A DNA stretch of 19,493 nt from the NCBI GenBank assembly GCA_903873095.1, contig CAIQMU010000073.1:1-19493 (forward strand), in the 5' to 3' direction. Every line of letters starts with the position of its first letter. Within the stretch, counting starts at the first letter, position 1. Positions 9,101 to 14,267 of this stretch are shown in pieces. The notes below the pieces were generated by a model. The model was not told where the DNA came from, searched no databases, and was given only the letters and a program-made list of their open reading frames with translations. The translations under genes were made by a program, and so were the position numbers. This DNA comes from an uncultured bacterium. Lineage in GTDB: Bacteria > Patescibacteriota > Minisyncoccia > Phycocordibacterales > UBA1006.

Positions 9101-11835
9101 TTACCAACAGTTCAGTAACGAATACTGTTTCAGGTGGTAGTTCGACAGGTGGACTTATCGGATCAGAAGAGCTTGATCAAAATGGTGGCAATATAACCTT
9201 TACGATTGATCATGATTCTGTAACGCAAGATGTTACTGGAACAGGTGGTGATATTGGAGGATTTGTTGGGCACATATTTGTTTTCAATAGTAGTCCAATT
9301 CTGATGCAGGCATCATTTACAAATAGTTCAGTAACAGGAAATGTAACAGGTGATAGTGAAGTCGGAGGTTTGATTGGAGGAACTGAGGGTGAAGGTCCTG
9401 GAGTTTTCTTGACTGATCCAAATGGAACAGGAGGGATTGTTATTCAGAATGATTACGCAACAGGAAATATTACAGGAAATGTAAACAATGATGGTGGAGA
9501 TTATGCAGGTGGACTTGTAGGACTTCTTGCTTGTTATTCAAATAATGCAAGTAATCCTTATGCTTGTTCAATTTCATCAAGTTACGCAGCAGGAAATGTT
9601 TCTGGTTATCAGTATGTTGGTGGAGCGGTAGGATATGATTACGGTGATACAACAATAGGTGATATCTATTCACGCGGAAACGTTTCTGGAAATTCACAAG
9701 TCGGAGGACTTGTCGGATATGCAGATGCATCTACAAACTTGACCATTGATCGAACTTACGCAAGTGGAGTGCTTACTATCTCAGGTGATAGTCCACAAGA
9801 TGTCGGAGGGCTTGTTGGACAATTTGGTTCTGATGGAACGATCACATTTGGAGATTCGTTTAGTGCGGTCGACTTAAGTGATATTCCCGAAACAACAAAT
9901 CTTGGATGGCTTATTGGAGATTCAAGTACCGTTACACCAACAAATCTTTGGTATGCGACTATTTCAGATGGTGAACTTCCATGTGTTGGTGATGCTGATG
10001 GTAGTTCGTTCTGTACAAGTGAAAGTTCTGGTTCGTTCTTCCAAAACTCAACAACGAATGGACCACTTTCAAATTGGGATTTCACATCTGCACCAGTATG
10101 GATCGATCACAATGCTGATTATCCAACACTGACCGGAAATGTTTATGTACCACCGGCTCCTACAGTTTCAATTACAACACCTGCTGATAGTTCAACTGTG
10201 ACAACGTGGAGTCCAATTGTTGATTGGGGAAATTCTACAACATGTGATTATTCATATGGTGACAGTGATGCAACCAATCGAGTAAGTTGTCATAATGGTG
10301 GTTCTGATATTCCTGTTCCAGATACAACAGGTTCTCAGACATTGAATATTCAAGGAAGTAATGGTGGCGGTTCATCGTCGTTAATCAGTAGTACGTTTAC
10401 GTACAATCCTGATATACCATCAGAAGTTGCAAATACATCTGCATACTGGAAAATGGATGAAACAACACAAGGTTCAACAGTTGTTGATTCATCAACAAAT
10501 GAAAGCAATGGAACTGTTTCAGGATCACCGACACCAAGTTCGGATAATCCGGGACTTAAAAATATTGTTCCTGATACCGAAAGTTTGAATTTCAATTCTG
10601 AAACAAATGATAAGGTTGATGTGTCTAATGCATCAAACTTGGACATGAATGGAAGCTTCTCGATTGCATTTTGGATGAAGCCAACAACATGGAATGATGA
10701 TCAAAGCCGGGGAATAATTTCAAAGTTTAATCCTGACTCAGATCGAGGGTTTATCGTATATGATGATGGATCAAGTAATTGCAATGATTCTTCATGTGGT
10801 CCGCTTCTTAATTTGCGAGCTCATGGAGACGGAGGAACACAGGACTACTTGCATTCAACTGCATCAGTAGATATTGGATCATGGCAACACTGGGCGATTG
10901 TGTACAACACAGCAACTCATACGGTGAAGATTTACAAAAATGGAGAACTCGATACAACGTACACAGGTATCACGATTGGTGATGCAAGTAACTCGACTGA
11001 TTTATCCCTCGGATACTCGCAACCATGGAGTGGATACTTCGACGGAAATCTTGATGATTTCAGATTGTATCAAAACGCTCTTACACCAAGTGATGTTGCC
11101 TATCTTGCAGCAACAGGGGAATCAAATGTTCCGGTGTTGACGCAAGTTACACCAATTGCATCAACAATCACGGTGGGTAGTCCAGCGGTGTATACATTCA
11201 GTGTATCGGGTGATGTTACGGGATATTCATTTGAGGTTGGTGAATGTAATGCGACCGCTACGATGGATAGTGCTCCAAGTGATGGAACACACACCTTGAC
11301 ACTTTCTGATCCTGGAATGGGTGTCGGATCAACTCATAATTGTACGATTGATCTGCATTCAGATTCTGGGCCTCAATCAAATACACTCACAGTTGGTCCG
11401 TTTACAGTCATTGCTGCTCCAAATGGTGGAGGTGGTGGAGGTGGTGGTGGATCAAGTGGCGGTTCTACAATTGGTGGATCATCAAGTGCGGGATGTGTTG
11501 CAGGTGTAACATGTCCTTCAACTACGGGAACTACTACTCATACAACGACTCCTACACCAGCATCGGCAGGTGGTGGTGCATACCATTTCCCTCGACAGTT
11601 GAAACAAAATGTAAAACCGGGGAATGATGTGACGATCTTGCAAAAATTCTTGAACACTCACGGATTCCCAATTGCAAAATCGGGTCCTGGATCAAAAGGT
11701 AAGGAAACAAAAACATTTGGTCCTGCGACGAAAGCGGCACTCATGAAATTCCAGAAGGCGAATAAGATTACGCCGGTAAACGGAATTCTTGGACCGAAGA
11801 CGAAGGCTGCGATTGAGAAGGTGATGAACAAGTAA
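3199..11835 (+). CDS. Giant secreted mosaic surface protein: GLUG repeats, FN3, Asp-box propeller, LamG-like, C-terminal peptidoglycan-binding domain
   Basis: A 2,878-residue exported protein, probably displayed on the cell envelope as an adhesin or a polymer-binding protein. The signal peptide covers residues 1-32 (cut AFA|TP). In order: Ig-like beta domains to about 490; GLUG block 1, about 496-780; fibronectin type III, 787-880; GLUG block 2, 889-1174; a 'SITTPAD' beta module, 1184-1271; six or seven Asp-box (S-x-D-x-G-x-x-W/F) propeller blades, 1277-1582; a glycine linker; a carboxypeptidase-regulatory-like domain, 1595-1690; GLUG block 3, 1695-2312; a second SITTPAD module, 2323-2409; a LamG/concanavalin-like domain, 2414-2640; an Ig-like domain, about 2648-2740; a Gly/Ser/Thr linker; and a PG_binding_1 domain, 2797-2878. 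The last contains VTILQKFLNTHGF and FGPATKAALMKFQ. No LPXTG motif or C-terminal membrane helix is visible, so anchoring is presumably through peptidoglycan. The frame is unbroken. The ligand is unknown, and catalytic activity is not evident. Confidence 0.9.
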   Translation: MKKSFFTRTIVLFCALVVVLFATTAFSRTAFATPPNTIGISSAVIQNSTQSTVDIVISGSNYNQFFDNHDTTADSTDLSHIHYNGNTPTIATMSGTTITATFPISVGTYKSGGSLTISANTLDRSSLAHNTSTLTITNSNITDNAKPVVVISDVDGSTLDASTSSPQAVQITFSEPVTIPTVSVSPDGSTQTVTDCGDSNATTWCFNYSIPSSTTATETITISDAQDLASSPNTMDSDSNHTFTVSPYENMLDIVGDMVNAGSSQVEIVIPSTGPTLTSFWYSGTVTASGTDLSQITYNGVNPARATIDTENNALDLFFNIADGFQTTPQGDIDIQPGTVVANLTIGNSEDYVPQELITDDAAPVLTSGYAENSGGDSPTTQVIFTMSENLVDVDNGTVSHPNFTIKNATTGQSITVTAADISGGGDNSFYLNLDTSDPDDYAGPLTFSYDTGAEGTQMLDNSGNYTTSITDFPVNEADSGYHTPTIDSGSGTPSDPYRISTCAGIADINNHLSSSFLLTADADCTNQGNNIMVGTDGGPFTGTFDGGGHTVTISINDSVYSAGLFRRADGATITNVILTGGVNGFSSVGALVGWASNTNISYVGSTANVSTGGAGNLGGLVGIDTAGSTISNSYSTGNVTGGDDAGGILGQGNGSHITNVYATGTISGGNNVGGIIGRIANGGSLTYSFSAAAISGSSSLGSIIGEPNTVFTREDYFDATASTLGPICYGNTDNDPYCNPENVGGGDSMYFKNNSSNTPLADWDFTNVWTTTANYPVFQTPIHVAPSKVLNLTHTSEDSSSVNLSWDAPMYNIDAVTDYVIEYSIHGENSWSTFAHDPFTSTTATVTGLSSGTDYDFRVSAVNSIGTGPTSDTTEDTTSGGGGGSSGDISSCADFENINNNLSGHYTLTADLLCGGEGNNIMVGSYVSPFTGTFNGQGHTITISIDDPIQFVGLFGATEGATITNLQLAGSVTGVGTEGALVGYADGGTHISFVGSTANVTDTSGGDTGGLVGQLIGGSSVSNSYSQGTISSPWSAVGGLVGYMNTGATVDRSYATGSVTAGTNGSVGGLIGYNFEPSDTVTNSFSAGAVTGSGDTVSGFFGYTNGATLTNDYFDANRSGQAHCIQYSGDACTAVNGDGSNPTYFLDNSSSAPLDSWDFTNIWNTASDSYPVLRSDAHTVAVSVSITTPADGSVALANNWHPVVDFGIATTCQYAYGSDSYQTVTCSNNGSDIPVPTGSDFASATLHIKGSADGQTDGTASATFFYYQTAQTTPTGGPNFTWTHQSGWSGGIALHMARSADGSKVIASADIGDVHTSTDGGVSWNDQTSLGNHQWNSVAMSATGQFMLASIYGGDTYLSSDSGSNWTDVGTLSGGPGSMSGGAYVAMSADGKYMYIAGSGYDLYRSENSGASWQLLTTGDNGWGGLAASADGKYLAALNGGNLYTSSDYGNTFSSASGVPGGNLNALGLSADGSTIAVGGWHGDVGVSRDFGSTWNDETALGDHFWYGFGLSADGSVIAAGVNYDSSTTTGPMYISTDGGNTFTAQTNVINDNWQSFGVSADGTQILAYGNNSGLSSLGSSGGGGGGGSGTVGYAKITVKDISGNPISGATVQVACPYWGSFSSFGTTDGSGVVEANPCGGGENPIAIQVTADGYYSQNSQYDLSYDNTVDPENEIGGSTANQYSISLVPDFDGTGSGTSEDPYIITNCTQLNAIDGNLSAYYQLNAPDDTIDCSGIDFQPIGQTSDNGFTGTLEGRGLDGNITTVTNLTINQPNIGNIGVFAKATGATIKDIIFSSGSVAGGWDVGGLIGDLESDGDLENISSNLSVSADNDWDEGGMVGYADMYNSTTNDFSNLTYTGSMDINQGGIGGIFGDLEAYNTDTYVTMDHDTVSGGAIGSYTSGSSEEVGGLIGYLYVDTASDGDPAGLEISNALVSSTVSSDNGYETGGLIGYARAEGAGGTSTVSITNSSVTNTVSGGSSTGGLIGSEELDQNGGNITFTIDHDSVTQDVTGTGGDIGGFVGHIFVFNSSPILMQASFTNSSVTGNVTGDSEVGGLIGGTEGEGPGVFLTDPNGTGGIVIQNDYATGNITGNVNNDGGDYAGGLVGLLACYSNNASNPYACSISSSYAAGNVSGYQYVGGAVGYDYGDTTIGDIYSRGNVSGNSQVGGLVGYADASTNLTIDRTYASGVLTISGDSPQDVGGLVGQFGSDGTITFGDSFSAVDLSDIPETTNLGWLIGDSSTVTPTNLWYATISDGELPCVGDADGSSFCTSESSGSFFQNSTTNGPLSNWDFTSAPVWIDHNADYPTLTGNVYVPPAPTVSITTPADSSTVTTWSPIVDWGNSTTCDYSYGDSDATNRVSCHNGGSDIPVPDTTGSQTLNIQGSNGGGSSSLISSTFTYNPDIPSEVANTSAYWKMDETTQGSTVVDSSTNESNGTVSGSPTPSSDNPGLKNIVPDTESLNFNSETNDKVDVSNASNLDMNGSFSIAFWMKPTTWNDDQSRGIISKFNPDSDRGFIVYDDGSSNCNDSSCGPLLNLRAHGDGGTQDYLHSTASVDIGSWQHWAIVYNTATHTVKIYKNGELDTTYTGITIGDASNSTDLSLGYSQPWSGYFDGNLDDFRLYQNALTPSDVAYLAATGESNVPVLTQVTPIASTITVGSPAVYTFSVSGDVTGYSFEVGECNATATMDSAPSDGTHTLTLSDPGMGVGSTHNCTIDLHSDSGPQSNTLTVGPFTVIAAPNGGGGGGGGGSSGGSTIGGSSSAGCVAGVTCPSTTGTTTHTTTPTPASAGGGAYHFPRQLKQNVKPGNDVTILQKFLNTHGFPIAKSGPGSKGKETKTFGPATKAALMKFQKANKITPVNGILGPKTKAAIEKVMNK

Positions 11836-11841
11836 ACAGTC

Positions 11842-11868
11842 AAAAACCCTTTCACTGAAAGGGTTTTT
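11842..11868 (+). terminator. Terminator of the giant surface-protein gene
   Basis: An 11-bp perfect stem (AAAAACCCTTT pairing with AAAGGGTTTTT) has a five-base loop and ends in a T-run, seven bases after the stop codon. Confidence 0.9.
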
Positions 11869-11874
11869 GTGTAC

Positions 11875-11903
11875 TTGACTATTTTTGTTTAAAATGCTAT
11901 TTT
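11875..11903 (+). promoter_or_regulatory. Extended -10 promoter of the small membrane-protein gene
   Basis: TTGACT (11875-11880), a 17-base spacer, then TATTTT (11898-11903) preceded by TGc. It begins seven bases after the preceding terminator. The expected leader before the ATG at 11939 is about 29 bases and carries no Shine-Dalgarno sequence. Confidence 0.65.
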
Positions 11904-11938
11904 ACATTTAAATATTTGTTAACCAAAAATAAAATAGA

Positions 11939-12382
11939 ATGAAAAAATTTAAATTAAGTAAAGTAATACTATTCATCTTGCTGTCCGTTTTGGCGATCCT
12001 CTCATTTTCCTTAGGATTGATTACTTTCTGCGAACAGTCTTCGGTTACAGGCGATCTCGTTTTCCTCATGCTGTGTTGCGCTGCATTGTTTTGGAGTCTT
12101 TTTATAACAATAGACAATCACTTTACAGCAGAACTTTGTCTGGAAAACTTGAAAAGTGATATAGCTTTCAAATTCATATCCATTTATGAATGGAAAGAAA
12201 AATATTACTGTCTGATCAGGCGACTTGAATCAGATAATGATCCACCTCGATTTATTCTTCTGTACAAAAATGATTTTAAATCAGAGTCAGATATTCCTTC
12301 AAAAGACAAAGTTTCTGAATTTGACGTGTATTCAAAAAACGAGGGACAAATTCTAAAACTTAAACTCAATTCTAAAAATTAG
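11939..12382 (+). CDS. Unrecognised two-helix membrane protein
   Basis: A 147-residue protein I cannot assign to a family. It begins with a basic stretch (MKKFKLSK) and then has two predicted membrane helices at about residues 8-30 and 38-58, separated by a short polar loop. The remaining 85 residues are charged and mixed alpha/beta in look (EWKEKYYCLIRRLES, then RFILLYKNDF). That part probably forms a small soluble domain on one face of the membrane, by the positive-inside rule most likely the cytoplasmic face. The gene is a single transcription unit with its own promoter and terminator. It lies between the giant surface-protein gene and the SET-domain gene, and nothing in that context gives a function. 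The coding call rests on the consistent membrane-protein pattern and on both transcription signals. Confidence 0.65.
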   Translation: MKKFKLSKVILFILLSVLAILSFSLGLITFCEQSSVTGDLVFLMLCCAALFWSLFITIDNHFTAELCLENLKSDIAFKFISIYEWKEKYYCLIRRLESDNDPPRFILLYKNDFKSESDIPSKDKVSEFDVYSKNEGQILKLKLNSKN

Positions 12383-12392
12383 ATTGTAACAT

Positions 12393-12422
12393 AAAACGAT
12401 TCACATATTGGGTCGTTTTTTT
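12393..12422 (+). terminator. Terminator of the small membrane-protein gene
   Basis: A seven-bp stem (AAAACGA pairing with TCGTTTT) with a 13-base loop and a T-run of about eight bases. The T-run leads directly into the -35 box of the next gene. Confidence 0.65.
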
Positions 12423-12448
12423 GCATAAAAAAATATTTTCTGTAGAAT
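12421..12448 (+). promoter_or_regulatory. Promoter of the SET-domain gene
   Basis: TTGCAT (12421-12426), a 16-base spacer, then TAGAAT (12443-12448). The -10 box ends nine bases before the ATG at 12458, so the transcript is expected to be leaderless or nearly so. Confidence 0.55.
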
Positions 12449-12457
12449 AGGGTTCAC

Positions 12458-12868
12458 ATGAACACAAAAACCTCTGCTCTAAAATTAGATGTTAAAAAAT
12501 CCGCTGCGGGACTTGGATTATTCGCAGGTGAGCCGATTAAAAAAGGTGCAAAAATTATTGAATACGTCGGCGAAAAAATTTCAGCTGATGAGGCAAACAA
12601 GCGCGGAGGAAAATATTTATTTGAAATAAATTCAAAATGGACGATCGACGGAACGACGCGTAAAAATACGGCGCGTTATGTTAATCATGCTTGTGGCAAG
12701 GCTGCCAACTGTGAAGCAGAAAATAAAGGTGGTCGCATTTTTATCATCGCCAAGAAAAATATTGGGGCAGGGGATGAGCTTACCTATGATTACGGTTCAG
12801 AATACTTTGATGAGCATATCAAACCGCATGGATGTCGGTGTGTTTCGTGTACCTCACCCCGCTCCTAG
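12458..12868 (+). CDS. SET-domain protein lysine methyltransferase
   Basis: A 136-residue single-domain protein that covers a minimal SET fold with a post-SET tail. It would transfer methyl groups from S-adenosylmethionine to a lysine of a target protein. Visible motifs are GLGLFA at 18-23, EYVGE at 35-39, RYVNHAC at 73-79 with N84-C85 (the NHxC...NC signature), and ELTYDYG at 107-113 with the usual active-site tyrosine. The tail has C126, C128 and C131, which with C79 could bind one zinc ion, as in SET enzymes that carry a post-SET cluster. The last codons run into sequence resembling the adjacent repeat (CCTCACCCC), so the extreme C-terminus may have been altered by that element. Bacterial SET proteins are patchily distributed and often considered transferred. 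The substrate is unknown, and the nearby gene for ribosomal protein uL11 is a speculative candidate. Confidence 0.88.
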   Translation: MNTKTSALKLDVKKSAAGLGLFAGEPIKKGAKIIEYVGEKISADEANKRGGKYLFEINSKWTIDGTTRKNTARYVNHACGKAANCEAENKGGRIFIIAKKNIGAGDELTYDYGSEYFDEHIKPHGCRCVSCTSPRS

Positions 12869-12869
12869 T

Positions 12870-13016
12870 ACAAACCTCACCCGGCCGACTTCGTCGTCCA
12901 CCCTCCCCTGGAAGGGGAGGGTTTCTTCGTTTAAACTTCAAAATAAAACTCTACCGAAGCAAAACCCTCTCCTTCCAGGAGAGGGTGGTTTCCGAAAGGA
13001 AACCGGGTGAGGTTTG
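12870..13016. repeat. Nested-palindrome intergenic repeat
   Basis: A 147-bp element bounded by 15-bp perfect inverted arms (12870-12884 and 13002-13016; core CAAACCTCACCCGG). Inside are a small hairpin (12886-12896) and two similar 10-bp hairpins with three-base loops, ACCCTCCCCT-gga (12900-12922) and ACCCTCTCCT-tcc (12963-12985). A fourth hairpin, GGTTTCC-gaaa-GGAAACC (12986-13003), follows. The element is GC-rich against an AT-rich background. No open frame in it looks coding. It occupies the gap between the SET gene and the secE promoter. Confidence 0.8.
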
Positions 13017-13021
13017 TCTTC

Positions 13022-13050
13022 TTGACTATTTTCCCCAATGAGAGTATTCT
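13022..13050 (+). promoter_or_regulatory. Promoter of the secE-nusG unit
   Basis: TTGACT (13022-13027), a 17-base spacer, then TATTCT (13045-13050), starting six bases after the repeat. The leader to secE is about 60 bases and starts with a 7-bp hairpin (AAAGCCC pairing with GGGCTTT, 13060-13078). No strong T-run follows the hairpin, so it looks like a 5' stem-loop rather than a terminator. Confidence 0.65.
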
Positions 13051-13119
13051 ATCCACATCAAAGCCCCACAAGGGCTTTTAAAAAAGCTTGAACTTACTCG
13101 TTATTTTTCTTCATCATTT

Positions 13120-13290
13120 ATGAATTTTATCAAAGGACTCCAAACTGAATTTCACAAGATCGTATGGCCAAAACCAGCCGAGGCTTTTGGACTTGCAGTG
13201 ATTGTGATCATCGTTGCCCTTATCATCGGTTACTACCTTGGTGCACTCGACGCACTCTTTGCAACTATTTTGCGAGCAATTATCGGCTAA
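13120..13290 (+). CDS. secE: Protein translocase subunit SecE
   Basis: A 56-residue protein, the short single-helix form of SecE. It is an essential small subunit of the SecYEG channel that exports unfolded proteins across the plasma membrane. The N-terminal amphipathic part ends in KIVWPKPAE, matching the conserved SecE segment that normally reads like 'v-WP-r-e'. One membrane helix follows (about residues 24-42, GLAVIVIIVALIIGYYLG), then a short tail. The ATG at 13120 is the only start giving a complete SecE. No Shine-Dalgarno sequence precedes it. nusG follows 18 bases downstream with no terminator between, so the two are presumably co-transcribed, the widespread bacterial arrangement. The giant secreted protein and the DUF5666-like protein in this window would be clients of this channel. 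Confidence 0.92.
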   Translation: MNFIKGLQTEFHKIVWPKPAEAFGLAVIVIIVALIIGYYLGALDALFATILRAIIG

Positions 13291-13308
13291 TCTTTTTTAA
13301 TCATTTCT

Positions 13309-13854
13309 ATGGCACGACAAGACACCCATCAGGAGCGCGCGTGGTTTGCGATCCATACCTACGCAGGATACGAAAACGCAGTAGAGCGAAATTTGAAACA
13401 GCGTGTGGAATCTCTTGGTATGCAAGACAAGATTTTCAACGTGCTTGTTCCGACTGAAAAAGTCATCAAAGTTAAAAATGGAAAACGTGTCGAGGTAGAT
13501 GAGAAATTTTATCCCGGATATATTTTGGTGGACATGATTGTAACGGACGATTCATGGTATGTGATTCGAAACACTCCTCGCGTAACAGGATTCGTCGGAT
13601 CAGGAACGGTTCCGGTTCCAATGCGACAAGAAGAAATCGATGCGGTCTTGGCTCGCATGAACATTGGTGATACGAAACACAATGTGTCAGTTGCGGTTGG
13701 AGACTTGGTTACGATTTCAGAAGGTGCATTCAAAGATCAAGAAGGAAAAGTTTCTGAGGTTGATGCGGAACGAGGCAAGGTCAAAGTTCTTGTTTCGATG
13801 TTCGGACGCGAAACTCCGTTTGAACTTGATTTCTCGCAAGTAAAGAAAATGTAG
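13309..13854 (+). CDS. nusG: Transcription termination/antitermination factor NusG
   Basis: A 181-residue NusG of ordinary length. It binds RNA polymerase through its NGN domain, suppresses pausing, and couples transcription to translation or Rho through its KOW domain. The NGN domain covers about residues 9-110, with AWFAIHTYAGYENAVERNLK at the start, FYPGYILVDM in the middle and TPRVTGFVG near its end. The KOW domain covers about 125-181, with VGDLVTISEGAFKDQEGKV and a C-terminal ETPFELDFSQVKK. The start at 13309 gives the canonical N-terminus. The sequence is complete, with no insertion. It follows secE by 18 bases. The stop codon is directly followed by a copy of the 14-bp repeat arm seen upstream of secE. 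Confidence 0.97.
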   Translation: MARQDTHQERAWFAIHTYAGYENAVERNLKQRVESLGMQDKIFNVLVPTEKVIKVKNGKRVEVDEKFYPGYILVDMIVTDDSWYVIRNTPRVTGFVGSGTVPVPMRQEEIDAVLARMNIGDTKHNVSVAVGDLVTISEGAFKDQEGKVSEVDAERGKVKVLVSMFGRETPFELDFSQVKKM

Positions 13855-13873
13855 CAAACCTCACCCGGTTTGC
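13854..13873. repeat. Solo repeat arm CAAACCTCACCCGG with a small hairpin
   Basis: Bases 13855-13868 are identical to the outer arm of the 12870-13016 element, in the same orientation as its left arm. Together with the flanks they form a 7-bp hairpin (GCAAACC pairing with GGTTTGC). A T-run lies about ten bases further on, so a weak terminator function for nusG is possible but not convincing. Confidence 0.6.
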
Positions 13874-13898
13874 TTCGATGGATTTTTTCTTGGATGTG

Positions 13899-13907
13899 TG
13901 GTATATT
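13899..13907 (+). promoter_or_regulatory. Extended -10 promoter of the small gene after nusG
   Basis: TGgTATATT (13899-13907) lies 16 bases before the ATG at 13924. The -35 region is poor (TGGATT), as is common when an extended -10 is present. The predicted leader is under ten bases. Confidence 0.45.
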
Positions 13908-13923
13908 GTAAAAAACTTAACAC

Positions 13924-14145
13924 ATGAAAAAACCTTACAAAAATAACAGGCATGACAATATCCATCCTTTCGCAATTGCATCTTATATCACGGGTTCTCT
14001 GAATATTTTATGGATAGGATATTTCGGAGGCTGGAAGTGGGCAACTCCTTTCATTATTTTTATGATAGTTGTTGCATTAATTCTATTTTTCAAGCTGCAA
14101 TTTAAAAACAAGATGACATCAACTGATGACATCGGCATCAAATGA
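13924..14145 (+). CDS. Unrecognised small membrane protein between nusG and rplK
   Basis: A 73-residue protein I do not recognise. After a basic, His/Asn-rich start (MKKPYKNNRHDNIHPF) it has two hydrophobic segments, about residues 16-34 and 40-58. They are joined by a short GGWKW turn and followed by a basic-to-polar tail. This suggests a helical hairpin in the membrane with both ends probably inside. It has its own extended -10 and a strong terminator, so it is a transcription unit of its own, inserted where nusG and rplK are usually adjacent. Base composition is similar to its neighbours. Support for real coding is moderate and comes from the membrane-protein pattern and the transcription signals. 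Confidence 0.6.
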   Translation: MKKPYKNNRHDNIHPFAIASYITGSLNILWIGYFGGWKWATPFIIFMIVVALILFFKLQFKNKMTSTDDIGIK

Positions 14146-14150
14146 AATTT

Positions 14151-14184
14151 ATCCGCATTCTCGAAACAGAATGCGGATTTTTTT
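14151..14184 (+). terminator. Terminator before rplK
   Basis: An 11-bp perfect stem (ATCCGCATTCT pairing with AGAATGCGGAT) with a six-base loop and a run of seven T. The last T bases of the run are also the start of the rplK -35 box. Confidence 0.9.
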
Positions 14185-14211
14185 GACAAAAAAATTTAAA
14201 AATGCTAAGGT
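14183..14211 (+). promoter_or_regulatory. Promoter of rplK
   Basis: A perfect TTGACA (14183-14188), a 17-base spacer, then TAAGGT (14206-14211) preceded by TGc. The leader to the ATG at 14268 is about 50 bases. An earlier in-frame ATG at 14202 overlaps this -10 box and so cannot be the start used from this promoter. Confidence 0.7.
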
Positions 14212-14267
14212 GTACGGGTTACGCTACTTATAAATTGCGCAGCTTCACGCACAATTTGAATTATTAT

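Noticed and set aside
4690-10140. Possible CRISPR-like or tandem DNA repeats in the surface gene
   Set aside because: The repetition is at protein level (GLUG and propeller motifs) with variable spacing and diverged DNA. There are no identical direct repeats with unique spacers.
8517-10646. Long antisense frames within the giant surface-protein gene
   Set aside because: The repetitive, Thr/Ser/Gly-rich coding strand keeps the opposite frames open. Their products are low-complexity with no start signals.
12678-13041. Overlapping plus-strand frames across the SET gene end and the repeat
   Set aside because: Their products are translations of the palindromic repeat and of the SET gene in another frame, with no domain pattern, no promoter and low-complexity composition.
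13060-13078. Terminator between the SET gene and secE
   Set aside because: The 7-bp hairpin is followed by mixed TTAAAAAAG rather than a T-run, and it lies downstream of the predicted secE promoter.
12869-13119. A tRNA gene upstream of secE
   Set aside because: tRNA-Trp often lies there in other bacteria, but no cloverleaf, T-loop GTTC segment or CCA-type acceptor stem can be formed. The space is taken by the palindromic repeat and the promoter.
13164-13457. A 97-codon Cys/Arg-rich frame across secE and nusG
   Set aside because: It is an out-of-frame shadow of secE and the nusG start. The cysteines do not form a recognisable zinc-binding pattern and both real genes are well supported.
14202-14267. 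A 22-codon N-terminal extension of rplK
   Set aside because: The upstream ATG lies inside the predicted promoter (just before its -10 box), and the added residues are absent from uL11 proteins. The start at 14268 gives the canonical N-terminus.
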